10,000 nt of DNA from Chromera velia (Eukaryota > Sar > Chromeraceae): NCBI GenBank assembly GCA_018398765.1, contig JAHBMJ010000335.1, positions 1-10,000 on the forward strand, given 5' to 3'. Below are positions 6,728 to 10,000 of this stretch, piece after piece (position 1 is the stretch's first letter; every line of letters starts with the position of its first letter). The notes under the pieces were generated by a model. It saw only the letters and a program-made list of their open reading frames with translations. It did no database searches and was not told where the DNA came from. The translations under genes were made by a program, and so were the position numbers.

Positions 6728-8717
6728 ATGTCATTTCCAAAATCGAGTCTTACCGATTTCAACCTCAAGAAAATTGAATAACAGCGCTTAGAATTTCTTG
6801 TACGGGAAGCCCTACCTCTACAAAAGATCGTTACCTCGCCTATTCGAGATAGACCTTGCTTGATACAAGCCTTAATTCCTTCCAGCCTTCCCTTAATATC
6901 TCGGTATCCAGTCTTCCAACCATGGCTCACGCTCCCCAAGACATCCTCTCATATGAGATGGATGCGTTTAGAAAGCAAGTCCTCATTCAAATTTGATGCA
7001 TCTCCTGGGTTGTATGGTCACCGACAGGGTGACACAATCCTTCCTACCATTACCGAAGACCCAGAGTTCATTCCCATGAACTACGAGTGTCTTCACCCTT
7101 TTGCTGTGACACCTGCAACCCTGCTGCGGGTTACTCGGATGGGGTCCATTGTTATCAGTGGCCTCGATATTTTCCAGCCTGTAACAGCAGAGGACCTGGT
7201 TATGCTCCCCCTCGTTTAGCAGTTTGTTAAAGACGGTCCGAAGAAGATGACTGAGGCACTGAAGAAAATGAAGAACAGGTTCTATGACTATGGCCCAGCG
7301 CATCTCAGAGACAACTACACCAAAGAAGTCTTTGGCATGGCGGAGAGCACGATCGAAGATGTTCGCTTGTTTCTTTGTGCCCTCCGAGCGGACCAAGGAC
7401 GCCTCGCTCTAGATCTCATCTACAGCGCCGCTCCTTTCTTAAAGCTTACTAGAGACAAACCTGGTTACCCCAAGACAACCATTGAAAGGTTCTGCGCCAA
7501 AGGACCTAAGTACATCAGAAATCCGGAGAAGGTCGGACTGTATGCATATCCTGATGCATGTTCCCGCCTCCGTTCCCCTCGCTCGCGGTCTCCTGGTTGT
7601 TCCCCCTCCTGGCAACATGCGTGTGCAGTGCGAACCATGTGCTGCATTCGAGCTTCTTTCCCTGCTCTGGCCTGATGTCTTCCGGTACTTGATGGACCCC
7701 GGCGCCGTCACGACAGAAGAAGGTTCTGGGTGCGTCTTTGTCTCCGCCCAAGAGTACAAGGACTATGACAAGCTGAAGATCACGAGACCTTCATGTACCG
7801 CAACTGCTGTGACGATTGAGCAGGTTCAACCTGAGTCTTCCCTCGCATCTGACTCCGCCACAGTGTCCTCTACTACTACAACAGGACAGCCTCCAGAGAC
7901 CGGATACGAAGCTGACACAAAGGACGGCCCTGAGAGGGGTCAGAAGCGATCCAGGACAGAAGAAAACCCTCAAGTTGCTCCTACCGAGACCACTTCCATC
8001 TTCAACAACTCTGTTCAGAACACACAGCTCATGAAGAACTCCCAGGACACCGAGGTTGTCCAGGATCCCGTCTTCTCTCCGCTTTCTCCCCCTTTTCCTC
8101 TGTAACCACAGGCGCAGGCTGCCCATGCCGTCATCCACCCTATTCCTGAAGGTTATGGCCAGGATCTCCAGATGATTGATGGGACTCTGCAGCAGGAGAT
8201 GTCCACCAACTACGAGGGTCCCACTGATACCACAGGTGTGTTGGAACCGCTGACTCCACTCAACGCCGAGATGAACACTGAGCAGGGCATCGTCGCGAAC
8301 GTTGCTGCAGCGGCCCTTTGCAGATCTCCCTGCAGAATGGGTTCGCCTGTGTTTAGTCTTTCCAGCAGAGGTCTGGACGCGCCTTTTGGGGGAGTTTTGC
8401 GCTCCTATAACGAGACTGTGTCCGCCGCAGAAGCTTTCATTGGCAACCCGACATTCCTTCCCGGCGGTTGGGCAGGAGAAGTGCTCTACGTCGAGGGCAT
8501 CATTCCTGATATGAAGATCATGATCCAGGACGAGCTTTGCCGATGCATTCCGACTCGTCCTCACTACCTCGCAGTCTGATTTGCTCAGAACAGAAGAGGG
8601 ATCATGAACCCTAATGGCGGTAGGAAGTACTGCCCTCTTTGCGCCCGGGAGAGAGGACCTGCCGACCACCGAAGAGCTCTTATGGAGTTTAAATGGTTGT
8701 TTGGACGGGGTTATTGA
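6728..8717 (+). pseudogene. Unrecognised protein gene of about 660 codons with CPLC zinc-finger-like tail, interrupted
   Basis: Frame 2 reads from ATG 6728 (MSFPKSSLTDFNLKKIE) through TAA 6779 and TAG 7217 to about 7555. Frame 3 then reads to TAA 8103, on to TGA 8577, and through to TGA 8715-8717. A second start, ATG 6921 in frame 3 (MAHAPQDILSYEMDAFRKQ), has a better start context and would join frame 2 by a one-base slip near 6990. Segments of natural character include FDASPGLYGHRQGD, KKMTEALKKMKNRFYDYGP, VRLFLCALRADQGRLALDL and FELLSLLWPDVFRYLMD. A Ser/Thr/Pro-rich region follows (about 7800-8100) with a basic QKRSR, possibly a nuclear signal. After TGA 8577 the frame still looks coding: GGRKYCPLCARERGPADH, a CX2CX8H zinc-ribbon or knuckle-like motif. 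I do not recognise the family. A gag-like or other mobile-element protein is possible, because a polypurine tract follows and repeats flank it. Confidence 0.55.
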
Positions 8718-8750
8718 ACACGGAGATGATTTTCAGGGGGGTCTAAATTT

Positions 8751-8768
8751 GGAGGGGGGGAATTGGGG
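8751..8768 (+). other. Polypurine/G tract
   Basis: GGAGGGGGGGAATTGGGG lies 34 bases after the last stop of the unknown gene. Such tracts prime plus-strand DNA synthesis in LTR retroelements and lie just inside the 3' LTR. Here no LTR start is evident afterwards, so this is only suggestive. It could also form G-quadruplex-like structure. Confidence 0.4.
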
Positions 8769-8840
8769 CGCTTTGGAGTTATGTATGTCCGGTTTACCTT
8801 CCTCCGTATCATTCTTATTCTGTTTTTTTTTCTCTGTCTT

Positions 8841-8866
8841 CGGTCTTCACTGGCCGGTCTTCACTG
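8841..8866 (+). repeat. 14-bp tandem repeat
   Basis: CGGTCTTCACTG occurs at 8841-8852 and again at 8855-8866, separated by GC. It lies in the pyrimidine-rich region downstream of the unknown gene. Confidence 0.8.
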
Positions 8867-9025
8867 AGTCTTGGTTTACTTTGGTCTGCAAGTATGAGGT
8901 GCTTTGAATAAGGGTTATTGAGGGTGGTTGAGGGGCTGACACACTGGTTCTTATCAGTAAATAGAAAGAGGGAATGGGTTTTCAACAACAGGGAAAAGGT
9001 GACCCAGCGGTGATTTTGTCCCATA

Positions 9026-9043
9026 CAGATTCAAAAGAATCTG
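9026..9043. other. Short hairpin, 7-bp perfect stem
   Basis: CAGATTC-AAAA-GAATCTG. No T run follows directly, so it is not a simple terminator. Its role is unknown. Confidence 0.55.
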
Positions 9044-9124
9044 ATCGAATTCAAGTTTTCTCACTCGAGAATGAATCTTTGAAATTCATGCGTTGGTTCT
9101 TTCCAGTCACCTTTTATTCTGACA

Positions 9125-9276
9125 TTTAGTTTTGAATTGAAAGTAAGCAAAAGGGACGCGTTATATTGAAGGAAACCGTCGTGGAATACGGTTTTGAGCA
9201 AGAGGGACGTGTTATATTGAACTAAAAAGCTTTAAATTTTATGTCTTAAATAGTTTTAGTTTTAGAATGAAAGTAA
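9125..9276 (+). repeat. Nested direct repeats A-B-B'-A'
   Basis: Element B, a 24-mer, lies at 9147-9170 and again at 9198-9221 (22 of 24 identical, GCA(A)-AGGGACG-TTATATTGAA type). Element A, a 22-mer containing GAAAGTAA, is at 9125-9146 and again at 9255-9276 (about 19 of 22). The order is A, B, B', A', all in direct orientation in AT-rich DNA just upstream of the tRNA-like element. Confidence 0.75.
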
Positions 9277-9320
9277 CTTCGAATTTGTACTAAACACTAA
9301 ATTTTGAAAGTTGCTTTCCT

Positions 9321-9399
9321 AGTCAATTGGCCTAATGGTTAAAGTATATGGTTCATAAGCAAACAGTCTTGGGTTTAAGTCTTGACTGCCTCCTTTTTT
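9321..9399 (+). ncRNA. tRNA-like Pol III element (tRNA-derived SINE head or decayed tRNA)
   Basis: An A box, TGGCCTAATGG (9328-9338), matches the consensus TRGYNNANNGG at every position. A B box, GGTTTAAGTCT (9372-9382), matches GGTTCRANNCC except for two T-for-C changes. Their spacing is that of a tRNA without intron. The anticodon-loop position reads TTCATAA (anticodon CAT if real). A T6 run at 9394-9399 would end Pol III transcription. The acceptor stem does not pair in the register set by the B box, the D and anticodon stems are poor, and no 3' CCA context exists. A working tRNA is therefore unlikely. AT-rich repeats lie upstream; I found no second copy in the window. Confidence 0.5.
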
Positions 9400-9498
9400 C
9401 ATTCTTGCCAGAAATAGGAAAGGCCGGAAAGGGTAGTTCGTCATCCTTATTAAGATACGACGCGACTTCGATGTGACACGACGTCTAGGAAGTATCGC

Positions 9499-9534
9499 AC
9501 CTGCAAATGCGGGTTTAAACCCGCAAATGCAGGT
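9499..9534. repeat. Right palindromic repeat block, inverted relative to the left block
   Basis: Two units of 20-bp period: ACCTGCAAATGCGGGTTTAA (9499-9518) and ACCCGCAAATGCAGGT (9519-9534). The centre GCGGGTTTAAACCCGC (9509-9524) is a perfect 16-bp palindrome. Its cores read GCAAATGC, the reverse complement of GCATTTGC in the block at 6651-6690, and the period is the same. Confidence 0.9.
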
Positions 9535-9756
9535 CTGAAGAGCAAAAAAAATATATGAAAAACTCCAAGTTGCTTCAGATGAACGATAAAATAAAAATCA
9601 GAAGGTACTCCGAATCGTTATTCAGATTTCAGATTTAGATGGATTTAGATTGTCTTTGAACTCTAGCTTCAGACCTGAACTCTTGAAGACGGCTCTGACT
9701 ACCAACACTATCAGCAGAAGTCAATCACTGATACCTGCCTTCTAGTTAACCACCAT
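9535..9756. other. AT-rich intergenic stretch, nothing recognised
   Basis: It contains a short ATTTAGAT/ATTTCAGATT repeated cluster at about 9620-9650. I see no coding or RNA signal. Confidence 0.5.
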
Positions 9757-9939
9757 CTAGCCTCTGACGTCCTGTAGCATCACCAAGCAAGCGAGTGGAT
9801 CTTCTAGTCTGTTCCTCTTTGACACGAAGCCAAATGAGGTCAATAGAACAACAGCTATTCTGGTTGGGTTCCATCTGTCTCCCCCCCAGTGAGAGCCCTG
9901 AGAAGCGTTAGGCTTCAAGCGTTTAGCAGCAATGTACAA
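9757..9939 (-). CDS. Doubtful small ORF, 60 codons
   Basis: ATG 9939 to the stop at 9757 on the minus strand. It begins MYIAAKRLKPNASQG, has a hydrophobic centre (RIAVVLLTSFGFVSK) and ends DVRG. A TATATAG on the minus strand (about 9982-9976) lies some 40 bases upstream, at promoter distance, which is the only reason to list it. I know no homologue. An ORF of this length can occur by chance. Confidence 0.15.
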   Translation of the reverse strand: MYIAAKRLKPNASQGSHWGGDRWNPTRIAVVLLTSFGFVSKRNRLEDPLACLVMLQDVRG

Positions 9940-9975
9940 GTAAGCTAGCGAGTGAATTTTAAATTTTAATTATCC

Positions 9976-9983
9976 CTATATAA
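9976..9983. promoter_or_regulatory. TATA-like sequence near the right edge
   Basis: CTATATAA in AT-rich DNA. It reads as a TATA box on the + strand (gene beyond the window) and, less well, on the minus strand for the small ORF at 9757-9939. Confidence 0.25.
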
Positions 9984-10000
9984 GAGCATTAAATTTAGCG

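Larger units (their letters stand above)
8769..9124. other. Non-coding stretch with short repeats
   Basis: I see no gene. It contains a T run at 8822-8831, a 14-bp tandem repeat (CGGTCTTCACTG at 8841-8852 and 8855-8866) and a hairpin with a 7-bp stem (CAGATTC 9026-9032, AAAA loop, GAATCTG 9037-9043). Base composition turns AT-rich after about 9000. Confidence 0.6.

Noticed and set aside
6478-6939. Minus-strand open frame of 153 codons across the left palindromic block
   Set aside because: It runs through the repeats, TATA-like sequence and leader of the unknown gene, and shows no motif or splice support.
7791-8669. Long minus-strand open frame of 292 codons
   Set aside because: It lies opposite the unknown + strand gene, is rich in Arg, Ser and Gly as antisense frames often are, and shows no motif. 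The + strand frames read as more protein-like. It is kept as a possibility only because it is the second-longest uninterrupted frame.
9321-9387. tRNA acceptor stem AGTCAA / TTGACT
   Set aside because: The six pairs are perfect, but this register leaves no room for a T arm that includes the B box, so it is not evidence for an intact tRNA.
6640-9545. Target-site duplication around the paired palindromic blocks
   Set aside because: I compared the flanks just outside 6651 and 9534 and found no convincing matching short direct repeat.

Overview
This is a eukaryotic window. A fungal, algal or other protist host all fit, and I cannot name one. The signs are a Ty3/gypsy LTR retrotransposon with a chromodomain (a chromovirus), a GTATGT...GCAG spliceosomal-type intron, a long (AC)n microsatellite, Pol III A and B boxes, and no bacterial operon structure or Shine-Dalgarno sites. 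No functional RNA gene and no fully intact protein gene is visible.

Positions 1-4899 (perhaps 4962) hold one degenerate retrotransposon on the + strand, entered inside gag. In order it has a gag zinc knuckle (63-104), aspartic protease (about 595-1149), reverse transcriptase (about 1405-2400), RNase H (about 2400-2890), a basic linker with two AT-hook-like GRP modules, integrase (about 3150-4480) and a C-terminal chromodomain (4678-4899). The reading frame is almost free of indels: frame 1 runs 595-3110 and again 3475-4899. It is nevertheless broken by many stop codons. Most are TAG/TAA where the family has, or could have, Gln; the others are TGA, several at Arg-like places. The RT catalytic motif is YMDN instead of YxDD, so this copy is probably dead. 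A possible 3' LTR starts near 4996, and a compound AC/AT/AG microsatellite lies at 5289-5412.

Positions 5635-6310 carry a minus-strand two-exon gene remnant with a clear candidate intron, one frameshift and one in-frame TAA. I do not recognise its product.

Positions 6629-9534 may form a second unit. A double 20-bp palindromic repeat (CCCGCATTTGCGGG core) at 6651-6690 has an inverted-orientation counterpart at 9499-9534. Between them are a TATA-like box, an unrecognised gene of about 660 codons (6728 or 6921 to 8717) ending in a CPLC zinc-finger-like tail, a polypurine tract (8751-8768), AT-rich local repeats and a tRNA-like Pol III element (9321-9399). Either this is an undescribed mobile unit, or two members of a dispersed repeat family happen to flank a gene.

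The most interesting theme is that in-frame TAA/TAG codons in three separate coding remnants sit in Gln-like contexts. This would fit a UAR=Gln code (NCBI table 6), but C-to-T decay explains it as well and also accounts for the TGAs. The window alone cannot settle it.
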